Assembly: GCA_028285595.1 (NCBI GenBank)
Contig: JANQOW010000010.1
Coordinates: 1-64,000 of the forward strand
Source: Hyphomicrobiales bacterium
Lineage (GTDB): Bacteria; Pseudomonadota; Alphaproteobacteria; Rhizobiales; CAJQND01
DNA: 64,000 bases
Direction of reading: 5' to 3'
The translations under genes were made by a program, and so were the position numbers. Positions 25,247 through 34,585 of this stretch are shown here, piece by piece. A model generated the notes under the pieces. It worked only from the letters and a program-made list of their open reading frames with translations, was not told where the DNA came from and made no database searches. Each line of letters starts with the position of its first letter. The stretch's first letter is position 1.

Positions 25247-26713
25247 GTGAGCACGCCCCGCACTGAAATCAGATTTCTGCTGAATGACCGGGACGTGCGG
25301 CTGAGTGCCGTGGGGGCCTCTGACACTCTGCTGGATCATCTGCGCCTTGCACAGCGTCTCACCGGGACCAAAGAAGGGTGCGCTGAGGGTGACTGTGGAG
25401 CCTGCACAGTGTTGGTCGGGCGTCGCACGGGCGACCAGTTGGTGTATGGGAGTGTCAACGCCTGCATCCGCCTTTTGGCCTCCGTGGACGGCTGCCATGT
25501 GGTTACGGTTGAACACCTGGTGGGCTCTGATGGTGCCCTGCATCCGGTCCAACAGGCCTTGGTGGAGCATCATGGCAGTCAATGTGGTTTCTGTACGCCG
25601 GGCATTGTCATGTCGCTCTACGCGCTCTGGATGAGCACTCTGGCGCCCTCGGTTGAGGATGTGGAAGTGGCGCTGCAGGGCAATCTCTGCCGCTGCACAG
25701 GCTATCAGCCCATCATAGATGCAGCATTGGCGGTGACGGAGCACGGAAGCCCGGCCAATGATGTGCTGGTCACGCAGCGCGGTGCAGTTCTGGAGCGCCT
25801 CAAGAGCCTTCAGGATGGTGCACGCGTTGAGGTTTCCCGCGAAGGTGACATGGCGATCCTACCGTCTAACGTTTCAGATCTGGCGGCCGTTTTGACCGAA
25901 TATCCGGGCGCCACCATTGTGGCGGGCGCGACTGACGTCGGGCTCTGGATCACCAAGTTTATGCGCACCATTTCTCCGGCCGTCTTTATTGGCCACCTGG
26001 AGGAGTTGCAGCAGATCACCATAACCGACCATGCCGTCACCATCGGGAGCGGCGTCACATACACCCAGTTTGAGCAGGTCCTGGCCTCTGAATTTGCGCA
26101 CATGGACGAGTTCTGGTCCCGCATCGGCGGTTGGCAGATCCGCAACATGGGCACCATCGGTGGCAACATCGCTAACGGCTCTCCCATCGGTGATACCCCT
26201 CCGGCGCTGATTGCCCTTGGCGCCACGCTCACCTTGACCAGCCGGGCCGGCCGGAGGGTCTTGCCGCTGGAAGACTATTTCATCGCCTATGGAGAGCAGG
26301 ATCTCCAGCCGGGTGAGTTTGTGGAAACCGTTACCATTCCCCGGCCGGCCCCCGGCTGCCTCAACGCGGTCTACAAGATCTCCAAGCGGCGCGACGAGGA
26401 TATCTCCGCTGTCTGCGGGGCCTTTTCCCTCACGATCTCAGACGGGATCGTGGAAGCCGCCCGCATCGCCTATGGCGGCATGGCGGCCACGCCCAAACGC
26501 GCAAGCCAGGTTGAGGCAGCCCTCGTGGGCAAGCCATGGACCGAAGAGACGGTGCAGCGCGCGATGGCCGCTTTTGCCAAGGACTTCACACCGCTCAGTG
26601 ATTGGCGCGCTTCGGCGGAGTACCGGGCGCTCAGCGCGCGCAACCTGCTGCGCCGGTTCTATCTTGACCATCAGGGCCAGCCGGTGCGCCTGGTGCGCAC
26701 CTCGGCAGCATAG
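25247..26713 (+). CDS. xdhA: Xanthine dehydrogenase small subunit (2Fe-2S and FAD)
   Basis: 488 aa. First 2Fe-2S cluster cysteines in GCAEGDCGACTVLVG plus VNACI; second cluster in QCGFCTPGIVMSLYAL and GNLCRCTGYQPI. The FAD domain has IVAGATDVGLWITK and IRNMGTIGGNIANGSPIGDT, followed by the CO-dehydrogenase flavoprotein C-terminal domain (VYKISKRRDEDISAVCGAF). It carries electrons from the molybdenum centre of XdhB to NAD. GTG start 3 bp after uraH; xdhB follows after 9 bp. Confidence 0.96.
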   Translation: MSTPRTEIRFLLNDRDVRLSAVGASDTLLDHLRLAQRLTGTKEGCAEGDCGACTVLVGRRTGDQLVYGSVNACIRLLASVDGCHVVTVEHLVGSDGALHPVQQALVEHHGSQCGFCTPGIVMSLYALWMSTLAPSVEDVEVALQGNLCRCTGYQPIIDAALAVTEHGSPANDVLVTQRGAVLERLKSLQDGARVEVSREGDMAILPSNVSDLAAVLTEYPGATIVAGATDVGLWITKFMRTISPAVFIGHLEELQQITITDHAVTIGSGVTYTQFEQVLASEFAHMDEFWSRIGGWQIRNMGTIGGNIANGSPIGDTPPALIALGATLTLTSRAGRRVLPLEDYFIAYGEQDLQPGEFVETVTIPRPAPGCLNAVYKISKRRDEDISAVCGAFSLTISDGIVEAARIAYGGMAATPKRASQVEAALVGKPWTEETVQRAMAAFAKDFTPLSDWRASAEYRALSARNLLRRFYLDHQGQPVRLVRTSAA

Positions 26714-26722
26714 GGGCGGGCG

Positions 26723-29041
26723 ATGAGCGCAGAAGCTGTCATCCAAGGGGGCGTTCACACAGATGAGCGTCACGATTCCGCCCACAAGCATGTGACGGGG
26801 CAGGCGGAATACATTGACGACATGATGGAACCGGTGGGGACCCTCCATGCCTATCTCGGCCTGGCTGAATTGGCTCACGGCGAGATCACCAAGCTGGACC
26901 TTGCTGATGTTGCGCAAGCACCGGGCGTGGTGGGCGTGTTAAGCGCCAAGGACATCCCCGGACACAACGATGTCAGCCCCACCGGCAGACACGATGATCC
27001 CGTCTTTGCCCACACACATGTGGAGTTTCACGGCCAGCCGGTGTTCGCGGTCATCGCCGAAACACGCGATGCCGCGCGCCGTGCAGCGACCTTGGCCAAG
27101 GTTGAGTACGCCAAACAGCATCACGTGACCGATGTGGCGGAGGCCATGCAGGTGGACTATCCCCACGTGACGGAGCCGCTAAAGCTGGAGCGCGGTGATG
27201 TGGGAACCGCCATGGCCGGCGCCCCGCACCGCATCAAGGCCACCCAGCGCGTGGGCGGTCAGGACCATTTCTATCTGGAGGGCCACATCGCCTTTGCCTT
27301 TCCGGGCGAGGACGATGAAGTCACGGTCTATTCCTCCACCCAGCATCCAAGCGAGGTTCAGCACCTGGTGGCGCATGTGCTGGCGATCCGCTCAAATGAT
27401 GTCACCGTCAACGTGCGCCGCATGGGCGGGGCCTTCGGCGGCAAGGAATCCCAGCCCGCCCTGTTTGCTGCGGTGGCCGCGCTTGCAGCCAAGCGGTTTG
27501 GCCGCGCGGTGAAGCTGCGACCCGACCGTGACGATGACATGATCGCAACCGGTAAACGCCATGACTTCCTCAACACCTACGAAGTGGGGTTCGATGAGGA
27601 AGGGCGCATTCTGGCGGTGGACGGTATCTACGCGGCACGCTGCGGCTTTTCCGCCGATCTGTCCGGGCCGGTCACGGACCGGGCGCTATTCCATGCCGAC
27701 AATGCTTACTTCTATCCCCATGTGCGCCTCAGATCGCGGCCCATGAAAACCAACACGGTCTCAAACACAGCCTTCCGCGGCTTCGGCGGCCCGCAAGGGC
27801 TGGTCACCGCTGAACGGATGATTGAGGAGATCGCCTACCACCTGGGCAAAGATCCGCTGGAGATCCGCAAGGCAAACTTCTATGCCGATGAGGGCAGGGA
27901 CGTTACGCCCTATCATCAAACCGTCCAGGACAACATCCTGCACCAGCTCGTCTCGGAACTTGAGGAGAGTGCTGAGTATGCGTCGAGGCGCCAGGCGATC
28001 CTGGAGCACAATGCGGCGAACCCTGTCATCAAGAAGGGCCTGGCGCTGACCCCTGTGAAGTTCGGCATCTCCTTCACCGCCACATGGTTCAACCAGGCCG
28101 GCGCCCTGGTGCACATCTACAATGACGGGTCCATCCATCTCAATCACGGCGGCACGGAGATGGGCCAGGGGCTCTTCACCAAGGTCGCGCAAGTTGTGGC
28201 CGATTGCTTCCAGGTGGATCTGGACAAAATCAAGATTACCGGCACAACCACCGGCAAGGTGCCCAACACCTCGGCCACCGCGGCGTCATCGGGCACCGAC
28301 CTCAACGGCATGGCGGCCGCCAATGCCGCCGATCAGATCAAGGCCCGGCTCATCGACTTTGCCGCGGAGAAATACTCCATCCCCGAAGATCAAGTGGTGT
28401 TTGAACCCAACACCGTTCGGATCGGCAATGAGCGCAAGAGCTTTGAGGAGTTCATCAAGGAAGCCTATATGGCGCGGGTCCATCTGTCGGCGGCCGGGTT
28501 CTACAAAACCCCTGAAATTCATTGGGACCGGGAAGCCGGCAAGGGCAGGCCCTTCTATTACTTTGCGTATGGAGCAGCCGTCTCGGAGGTGAGCGTAGAC
28601 ACTCTGACCGGTGAATATCATGTGGACCGTGTGGACATTCTCCATGACGTGGGCCGCTCGCTCAATCCGGCTCTGGACAAGGGGCAGATCGAAGGTGGGT
28701 TCGTGCAGGGCATGGGCTGGCTCACAACCGAAGAGCTGTGGTGGGACGCTGAGGGGCGTTTGCGCACCCACGCACCGTCCACCTACAAGATCCCGCTGGC
28801 TTCCGACCGGCCACCCATATTCAACGTCAACCTCGCCGAATGGTCAAAGAACCGGGAGGCAACCATCCGCCGCTCAAAGGCCGTGGGTGAGCCGCCCCTG
28901 ATGCTGGCGGTATCGGTTCTGGAAGCACTCTCGATGGCGGTTGCAAGCGTTGCGGATTATAAGATCTGTCCGCGGCTCGACGCGCCTGCAACGCCCGAAT
29001 GTGTTCTGATGGCTGTTGAGCGCTTGCGGGGAGGGGCTTGA
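26723..29041 (+). CDS. xdhB: Xanthine dehydrogenase molybdopterin-binding subunit
   Basis: 772 aa. Molybdopterin-dependent oxidase fold: HKHVTGQAEYIDDM at the start, GQDHFYLEGH, RRMGGAFGGKESQPA, NTAFRGFGGPQGL (arginine of the active-site loop), NHGGTEMGQGLFTKVAQV and KAVGEPPLMLAVSVLEA with the catalytic Glu in the GEPP motif. It hydroxylates hypoxanthine and xanthine to urate. Its TGA is followed after 1 bp by the likely GTG of xdhC. Confidence 0.96.
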   Translation: MSAEAVIQGGVHTDERHDSAHKHVTGQAEYIDDMMEPVGTLHAYLGLAELAHGEITKLDLADVAQAPGVVGVLSAKDIPGHNDVSPTGRHDDPVFAHTHVEFHGQPVFAVIAETRDAARRAATLAKVEYAKQHHVTDVAEAMQVDYPHVTEPLKLERGDVGTAMAGAPHRIKATQRVGGQDHFYLEGHIAFAFPGEDDEVTVYSSTQHPSEVQHLVAHVLAIRSNDVTVNVRRMGGAFGGKESQPALFAAVAALAAKRFGRAVKLRPDRDDDMIATGKRHDFLNTYEVGFDEEGRILAVDGIYAARCGFSADLSGPVTDRALFHADNAYFYPHVRLRSRPMKTNTVSNTAFRGFGGPQGLVTAERMIEEIAYHLGKDPLEIRKANFYADEGRDVTPYHQTVQDNILHQLVSELEESAEYASRRQAILEHNAANPVIKKGLALTPVKFGISFTATWFNQAGALVHIYNDGSIHLNHGGTEMGQGLFTKVAQVVADCFQVDLDKIKITGTTTGKVPNTSATAASSGTDLNGMAAANAADQIKARLIDFAAEKYSIPEDQVVFEPNTVRIGNERKSFEEFIKEAYMARVHLSAAGFYKTPEIHWDREAGKGRPFYYFAYGAAVSEVSVDTLTGEYHVDRVDILHDVGRSLNPALDKGQIEGGFVQGMGWLTTEELWWDAEGRLRTHAPSTYKIPLASDRPPIFNVNLAEWSKNREATIRRSKAVGEPPLMLAVSVLEALSMAVASVADYKICPRLDAPATPECVLMAVERLRGGA

Positions 29042-29042
29042 G

Positions 29043-29909
29043 GTGACCATGCCAGTTGCGAACGTCCGCGCATTTTTCGCTCAGCATGCCAAGACGGCCC
29101 TGGTCCGGATTACGTCTGTTCAAGGGTCCTCTCCGCGAGAGAAAGACACCTGGATGCTCGTGTCCGCACGCGCAACCTATGGCACCATCGGCGGGGGGCA
29201 GTTGGAGTATATGGCCATCGACGAGGCACGCGTCCTGATCGCCAAGGAGGGAGCTGCGCGCGTGCTGGACATTCCGCTTGGCCCGGAGATCGGTCAATGC
29301 TGTGGCGGCCGGGTAGAGCTGTCGGTCAGTCGCGTTGATAGCGCCACGAAAGCGCAACTCATCCTCGCGGAGGACGCAGAACGCAAAGCCCGTCCGGCTG
29401 TCTATCTGTTCGGGGCAGGGCACGTGGGCAGGGCGTTGACAGAAGCTTTGCGGCCCCTGCCGGTGCGCACCGTGATCGTGGACACACGCGCTGAGGAGCT
29501 CTCGCTGATCGATGAGCGTTTCGACAAACGCCTGGTGCCGGTGCCGGAAGAATTGGTGCGCGCGGCAGAGCCCGGCAGTGTGTTCATCGTTCTGACGCAC
29601 GACCACTCGCTGGACTTTCTCGTCACCTCAGAGGCGTTGGCGCGGGATGATGCGGCGTATGTGGGCATGATCGGCTCGCGCACCAAGCGCGCCACCTTTG
29701 AAAGTTGGTGCAGGAGGGTGCCTGAGGTTCAGGTGGACACATCGCAATTGATCTGTCCGATCGGAGCCGCCAGGCACACAGACAAGCGTCCTGAAGTGAT
29801 CGCAGCCCATGTGGCGGCCGAAGTGATGACCGCGCTGGCCTCGTTTGAAGGCGGCAGCGCAGAGAACAGGCCGGGGCGGCAGAAGAGGGAGAGGGCCAAT
29901 GACCAATGA
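29043..29909 (+). CDS. xdhC: Molybdenum cofactor insertion/sulfuration chaperone
   Basis: 288 aa. VRITSVQGSSPREKDTWMLV, TIGGGQLEYMAIDEA and LGPEIGQCCGGRVELSVS are the XdhC N-terminal signature (the CC pair binds cofactor). YLFGAGHVGRALTEAL starts the NAD-binding-like XdhC_C domain and YVGMIGSRTKRATF, LICPIGA are its later motifs. It delivers sulfurated molybdenum cofactor to XdhB. A GTG at 29043 with GGGGAGGGG 6 nt upstream is chosen over the ATG at 29049. Its 3' end overlaps the transporter ATPase gene by 11 bp. Confidence 0.93.
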   Translation: MTMPVANVRAFFAQHAKTALVRITSVQGSSPREKDTWMLVSARATYGTIGGGQLEYMAIDEARVLIAKEGAARVLDIPLGPEIGQCCGGRVELSVSRVDSATKAQLILAEDAERKARPAVYLFGAGHVGRALTEALRPLPVRTVIVDTRAEELSLIDERFDKRLVPVPEELVRAAEPGSVFIVLTHDHSLDFLVTSEALARDDAAYVGMIGSRTKRATFESWCRRVPEVQVDTSQLICPIGAARHTDKRPEVIAAHVAAEVMTALASFEGGSAENRPGRQKRERANDQ

Positions 29910-31458
29910 GCCGGCCAACCGGCTGGAACTGCGCGGGGTGACGAAGGCGTTCCCGGGCGTGATTGCCAATGACACGGTGAGCTTTGCGGTGAAGCCGGGC
30001 GAGATCCACGCCCTTCTGGGGGAGAACGGCGCGGGCAAATCCACGCTGGTGAAGATGATCTACGGGATCATGCAACCGGACAGCGGCGAGATTCTGCTGA
30101 ACGGAGAGGCGCAGTTCATTCCCAATCCCAAGGCAGCCCGCGCCATGGGCGTTGGCATGGTGTTTCAGCATTTCTCCCTGTTTGAAGCGATGACAGTTCT
30201 GGAGAACATCGCCTTAGGGCTGGATGAGAACATCTCCCACGCCGAGCTGGAGCGCCGCATCGCTGAGGTGCTGCACGAATATGGCCTGTCGCTCGATCCA
30301 CACCGGGTGGTCTCAACCTTGAGCGTGGGCGAGCGCCAGCGCATCGAGATCGTCCGCGCTCTGCTCCTCAATCCCAGCCTTTTGATCATGGACGAGCCCA
30401 CATCGGTGCTCACTCCACAGGAAGTGGCGCAGTTGTTTGAAACCCTCCGCGCACTTGCAAAATCCGGATGCTCGATCCTCTACATCTCTCACAAGCTCCA
30501 TGAGATCCAAGAGCTCTGTGAGGCCGCAACCATCCTCAGAGGCGGCAAGGTGGTGGGTGAGTGCGATCCGAAGAAGGAAAGCTCCCGGTCCATGGCAGAG
30601 ATGATGATCGGCGCGAGCCTTAAATCCGTGGAGAAGGATGGGGAGCGGACGTTTGGGGACGAGAAGTTTGCGGTGACCAGCCTCACGTTGCCGGGCGAGG
30701 GGGACTTCGGTGTGTCCCTGAACGATATCTCCTTTTCCGTTCGGTCAGGCGAAATCTTCGGTATCGCGGGGGTGGCCGGCAATGGTCAGAACGAACTTCT
30801 TCTGGCCCTGAGCGGTGAGGTTAAATCGCCGGCGGGCGATGCGGTGAAGCTTGATGGGAAACCCATCGGCGCCCACGGCATCACGCCAAGGCGATATGCA
30901 GGACTGTGTGCGGTGCCGGAAGAGCGCAATGGCCACGGCGCTGTCACCGACTTCTCGCTGACCGACAATGCCATTCTGACGGCCCGCAACCGCAAGAACA
31001 TGGTGTCGTACGGCGTGATCAACTCCAATACCGCCTTGAGCTATACCGCCGATGTGATCGAAAAGTTTGCGGTGAAAACCACCGGCCCTACCTCCACGGC
31101 AGGCTCGCTCTCCGGCGGCAACCTGCAGAAGTACATTATGGGTCGCGAAATCCTGCAAACCCCGGAGGTGCTGGTGGTCTCCCAGCCCACCTGGGGGGTG
31201 GACGCAGGCGCGGCGGCTGCCATCCATCAGGCGCTGGTGGATCTGGCACAAGGAGGATCGGCGATTGTGGTGATCAGCCAGGATCTCGATGAGCTCCTGG
31301 CGATTTGCGACCATATGGCGGTGATCAACGAAGGACGCCTCTCAAAGACGTTGAATGTGGGAGAGGTCTCCATCGACGAAATCGGGCTGCTCATGGGCGG
31401 CGTCCATGGCGACCCCTTCGCCACCGCAGAGATGACGGAGGCGGTCCATGTTCATTGA
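29899..31458 (+). CDS. ABC importer ATPase (two domains), BMP/nucleobase type
   Basis: 519 aa with two nucleotide-binding domains. Domain 1: Walker A LLGENGAGKST, signature STLSVGERQRIEI and Walker B LLIMDEPTS. Domain 2 is degenerate as usual in this group: AGVAGNGQNEL in place of Walker A, SLSGGNLQKYIMGREI, and VLVVSQPTWGVDAGAA in place of Walker B. It powers a BMP-type importer (purine nucleoside or nucleobase uptake). ATG 29899 with AGGGAGAGGG upstream; overlaps xdhC and the next permease gene by 11 bp each. Confidence 0.92.
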   Translation: MTNEPANRLELRGVTKAFPGVIANDTVSFAVKPGEIHALLGENGAGKSTLVKMIYGIMQPDSGEILLNGEAQFIPNPKAARAMGVGMVFQHFSLFEAMTVLENIALGLDENISHAELERRIAEVLHEYGLSLDPHRVVSTLSVGERQRIEIVRALLLNPSLLIMDEPTSVLTPQEVAQLFETLRALAKSGCSILYISHKLHEIQELCEAATILRGGKVVGECDPKKESSRSMAEMMIGASLKSVEKDGERTFGDEKFAVTSLTLPGEGDFGVSLNDISFSVRSGEIFGIAGVAGNGQNELLLALSGEVKSPAGDAVKLDGKPIGAHGITPRRYAGLCAVPEERNGHGAVTDFSLTDNAILTARNRKNMVSYGVINSNTALSYTADVIEKFAVKTTGPTSTAGSLSGGNLQKYIMGREILQTPEVLVVSQPTWGVDAGAAAAIHQALVDLAQGGSAIVVISQDLDELLAICDHMAVINEGRLSKTLNVGEVSIDEIGLLMGGVHGDPFATAEMTEAVHVH

Positions 31459-32530
31459 GCTCACGAAACGCAAAGAGCCCAACCGCCAGATGGTTTATCT
31501 GACCCCGGTGATTGCCGTGGTCCTGACCATGATCACGGGCGGCATCATCTTCACCGTGCTCGGTTATGACGGTGCAGGTGCGGTGTGGGAGATCTTCGTC
31601 AAACCGGTGATCAATCCGGACAAATGGCCTGATCTCGGCATCAAAGCAGCGCCTCTCATCCTCATCGGCGTGGGGCTCGCGATCGGGTTCCGAGCGAATG
31701 TGTGGAACATTGGTGCGGAGGGACAGTATGTGATCGGCGGCCTGGCGGGGACCGGCGTTGCGCTCCTGACCTGGGAAATGGAAGGTTGGTGGATATTGCC
31801 GCTCATGTGCATTGCCGGCGCTTTGGGCGGGGCGGCGTATGCCGCCATTCCGGCCTTCTTGCGCACCAAATTGAAGGTCAATGAGATCCTCTCCAGCCTG
31901 ATGCTGACCTATGTGTCCATCCAGCTTCTGTACTATCTGATGCGCGGGCCCTGGAAAGACCCGGAAGGGTTCAATTTCCCGCAAACGCGACTGTTCAACG
32001 ACAGTCAAATTCTCCCCACGATCACCGAAGACAGCATCATTCATATGGGCGTGCCCCTGGCGTTCCTCATCGCGCTGGCGGCCTGGTTCGTGCTGTCGAA
32101 GACGGTGTTCGGTTTTCAGATCCGCGTCGTGGGGGCCGCGCCCCATGCGGCCCGCTATGGCGGCTTTGATGAGAACCGCACCATCTGGCTAGCCCTGCTG
32201 TTGGGCGGCGGTCTGGCTGGACTGGCAGGGACCTTCGAGGCGGCGGGGCCCTTCGGCCAGATGGTGCCGCAGTTCCCCACCGGATACGGCTTCACGGCGA
32301 TCATCGTTGCCTTCCTGGGCCGCTTGCATCCGCTTGGGATTATCGGCGGCGGCATTATCCTGGCTATCTCCTATGTGGGCGGGGAAGGCGCGCAGACCTC
32401 CATTGGCTTGCCGAACGCCGCCACAGGCATCTTCCAGGCCATGATGCTGTTCTTCCTCCTGGCGACCGACATTCTCATCAACTACCGCCTGTCGTTCGGC
32501 ACGGCATCGTCCTCAGGAGCGCCGTCATGA
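31448..32530 (+). CDS. ABC importer permease 1 (BMP/nucleobase type)
   Basis: 360 aa, about nine or ten membrane helices. IGVGLAIGFRANVWNIGAEG, QYVIGGLAG and NEILSSLMLTYVSIQLLYYL are the conserved core of the nucleoside-type permeases, with VVGAAPHAARYGGFDENRTI as the coupling-loop region. It pairs with the following permease gene, overlapping it by 4 bp. Confidence 0.92.
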   Translation: MFIELTKRKEPNRQMVYLTPVIAVVLTMITGGIIFTVLGYDGAGAVWEIFVKPVINPDKWPDLGIKAAPLILIGVGLAIGFRANVWNIGAEGQYVIGGLAGTGVALLTWEMEGWWILPLMCIAGALGGAAYAAIPAFLRTKLKVNEILSSLMLTYVSIQLLYYLMRGPWKDPEGFNFPQTRLFNDSQILPTITEDSIIHMGVPLAFLIALAAWFVLSKTVFGFQIRVVGAAPHAARYGGFDENRTIWLALLLGGGLAGLAGTFEAAGPFGQMVPQFPTGYGFTAIIVAFLGRLHPLGIIGGGIILAISYVGGEGAQTSIGLPNAATGIFQAMMLFFLLATDILINYRLSFGTASSSGAPS

Positions 32531-33450
32531 ACGATGCCATCATCATTTCGATCATCATGACCGTGGTCGGCGCGGCAACGCCCATTCTGTTGGCGGCGCT
32601 TGGGGAACTCATTGTGGAGAAGAGCGGTGTCCTGAACCTCGGCGTGGAGGGCATGATGCTGATCGGCGCGGTTACCGGATTTGCCGTCACCTCGGTCACC
32701 GGCTCGCCGCTTGCCGGCGTGTTCTGCGCCATGATTGCCGCAACCTGCGCCGCTCTCATGTTTGGCTACCTGACCCTCACACTCACCTCCAATCAGGTGG
32801 CCACAGGGCTTGCGCTGACGATTTTCGGCATCGGTCTGTCATCCCTGGCGGGCGAAGGTTATGTGGGCAAGACGGTGGACATCTACGCGTCCATCTTCCC
32901 GGCCGGCCTTGCCGAGCATCCGTTCTTGCGCGTGATCTTCGGGTACAGCCCCATCGTCTACTTTTCCCTGTTTATGACTTTTGCCGTCGCCTGGTTCCTG
33001 AAAAAGACCCGGGCCGGGCTGATTTTGCGGGCGGTGGGAGAAAGTGCGGACTCGGCCCACTCCATTGGATATTCGGTGATCGGCGTGCGCTATGCGGCGG
33101 TGGCTTTCGGCGGCGCGATGGCGGGTGTCGGCGGCTGCTATTACTCCATGGTGCTGACGCCCATGTGGGCAGAAGAACTCACCGCCGGGCGCGGCTGGAT
33201 TGCCTTGGCGCTGGTGGTGTTCTCTGCCTGGCGCCCCTGGCGGCTGTTGCTGGGCGCTTACTTGTTCGGCGCGGTGATGACCTTTGAATTGCACGCAAAG
33301 GCGGCAGGTTTTTCCCTGGTGGCACCTGAATTCCTTGCAGCCATGCCCTACATAGCAACAATTGCCGTTCTTGCGCTGATCTCGCTCAGAAAGGCGGCCG
33401 GAGCAAAGGCGCCTGCTTGCCTGGGCCAGCCTTTTAAAGCATCTACTTGA
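32527..33450 (+). CDS. ABC importer permease 2 (BMP/nucleobase type)
   Basis: 307 aa, hydrophobic. ATPILLAALGELIVEKSGVL, NLGVEGMMLIGAVTGFAV and TSNQVATGLALTIFGIGLSS are family hallmarks; GAMAGVGGCYYSMVLTPMWA and RGWIALALVVFSAWRPWRLL complete the core. It is the second half of the membrane channel. Confidence 0.92.
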   Translation: MNDAIIISIIMTVVGAATPILLAALGELIVEKSGVLNLGVEGMMLIGAVTGFAVTSVTGSPLAGVFCAMIAATCAALMFGYLTLTLTSNQVATGLALTIFGIGLSSLAGEGYVGKTVDIYASIFPAGLAEHPFLRVIFGYSPIVYFSLFMTFAVAWFLKKTRAGLILRAVGESADSAHSIGYSVIGVRYAAVAFGGAMAGVGGCYYSMVLTPMWAEELTAGRGWIALALVVFSAWRPWRLLLGAYLFGAVMTFELHAKAAGFSLVAPEFLAAMPYIATIAVLALISLRKAAGAKAPACLGQPFKAST

Positions 33451-33468
33451 GTTAGAAAGGGAGACATC

Positions 33469-34548
33469 ATGACCAAACTCACAAGACGTACTTTACTGCA
33501 AACCTCGGCCGGGGCGGCCGCGACCCTGCCATTAGTCGGCGCACCGGCTTTTGCGGCCGATCCTTTGAAGGTGGGCTTTGTCTACCTTGGGCCGATCGGT
33601 GACCATGGCTGGACCTACGCCCATGAACAGGGCCGCCAGGAGGCGATCAAGCAGTTTGGCGACAAGATTAAAACCACGATCGTGGAGAACGTGGCCGAAG
33701 GTCCGGACTCAGAACGGGTGATCCGCAACCTCGCGCAAGATGGCAATGATCTGATCTTCACCACCTCCTTCGGCTACATGCAGCCCACCTTGAAAGTGGC
33801 CAAGCGCTTCAAGAACACAAAGTTTGAACACGCGACCGGCTATAAACGCTCCAAGAACGTGGCGACCTTTAACGCCCGTTTCTATGAGGGCCGCGCGGTG
33901 TGCGGCACCATTGCCGGACACATGTCAAAGAGCGGCGTTGCCGGCTACATTGCTTCCTTCCCGATCCCGGAAGTGGTGATGGGCATCAACGCATTCACGC
34001 TTGCCGCCCGCAAGGTGAATCCCAATTTCCAGACCAAAGTGCTCTGGGTCTCCACCTGGTACGACCCCGCCAAAGAAGCCGATGCCGCCAAGGCATTGAT
34101 CGACCAGGGCGCCGACGTGATCGCCCAGCACACCGACAGCCCGGCCGCGTTGCAGGCATGCGAGCAGCGCGGTCTCATGGCGTTTGGTCAGGCTTGGGAC
34201 ATGTCGTCCTTTGCCCCCAAAGCCCATCTCACGGCGATTGCCAACAAATGGGGTGTGCACTACGTCAAATCGATCCAAAGCGTTCTGGACGGCAACTGGG
34301 AGAGCCAGGACACCTGGTGGGGCCTCAAGGAAGGCATCATCGAGATGACGCCTTACAACGAGCGGATCCCTGCCGATGTGCAGGCCGCCGCCAACAAAAC
34401 GCGCGACGGCATCATAGACGGCTCAGCGCCCGCGTTTGCAGGACCCTTCAATGATCAGGCCGGCAAGCAGCGTGTGGCTGCGGGTGCCGCGCTGAATGAC
34501 GGCGACCTGCACAAGATGGACTGGTACGTGGAAGGTGTGCAGAGCTGA
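33469..34548 (+). CDS. BMP-family substrate-binding protein of the purine importer
   Basis: 359 aa. The N-terminus has a twin-arginine export motif (LTRRTLLQTSAG) and ends APAFA. The mature part is a BMP/Med-type periplasmic binding protein: VGFVYLGPIGDHGWTYAHEQ, NDLIFTTSFGYM, IASFPIPEVVMGINAFTLAA, DVIAQHTDSPA and VHYVKSIQSVLDGNW. Given its place between xdhC and the urate/guanine genes, the likely ligand is a purine base or nucleoside (inference). GAAAGGGAG precedes the ATG. Confidence 0.92.
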   Translation: MTKLTRRTLLQTSAGAAATLPLVGAPAFAADPLKVGFVYLGPIGDHGWTYAHEQGRQEAIKQFGDKIKTTIVENVAEGPDSERVIRNLAQDGNDLIFTTSFGYMQPTLKVAKRFKNTKFEHATGYKRSKNVATFNARFYEGRAVCGTIAGHMSKSGVAGYIASFPIPEVVMGINAFTLAARKVNPNFQTKVLWVSTWYDPAKEADAAKALIDQGADVIAQHTDSPAALQACEQRGLMAFGQAWDMSSFAPKAHLTAIANKWGVHYVKSIQSVLDGNWESQDTWWGLKEGIIEMTPYNERIPADVQAAANKTRDGIIDGSAPAFAGPFNDQAGKQRVAAGAALNDGDLHKMDWYVEGVQS

Positions 34549-34566
34549 TCTGCACGCAGAGTAAGG

Positions 34567-34585
34567 CGGGTCCGTTCAGGACCCG
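34567..34585 (+). terminator. Rho-independent-like terminator after the transporter operon
   Basis: A 7-bp perfect stem CGGGTCC/GGACCCG with a 5-nt loop, followed by TCTGTTCT, 18 bp after the binding-protein stop. It overlaps the end of the convergent lysR gene. A second hairpin, GTGAGCGC/GCGCTCAC, lies at 34595-34616 inside lysR. Confidence 0.55.
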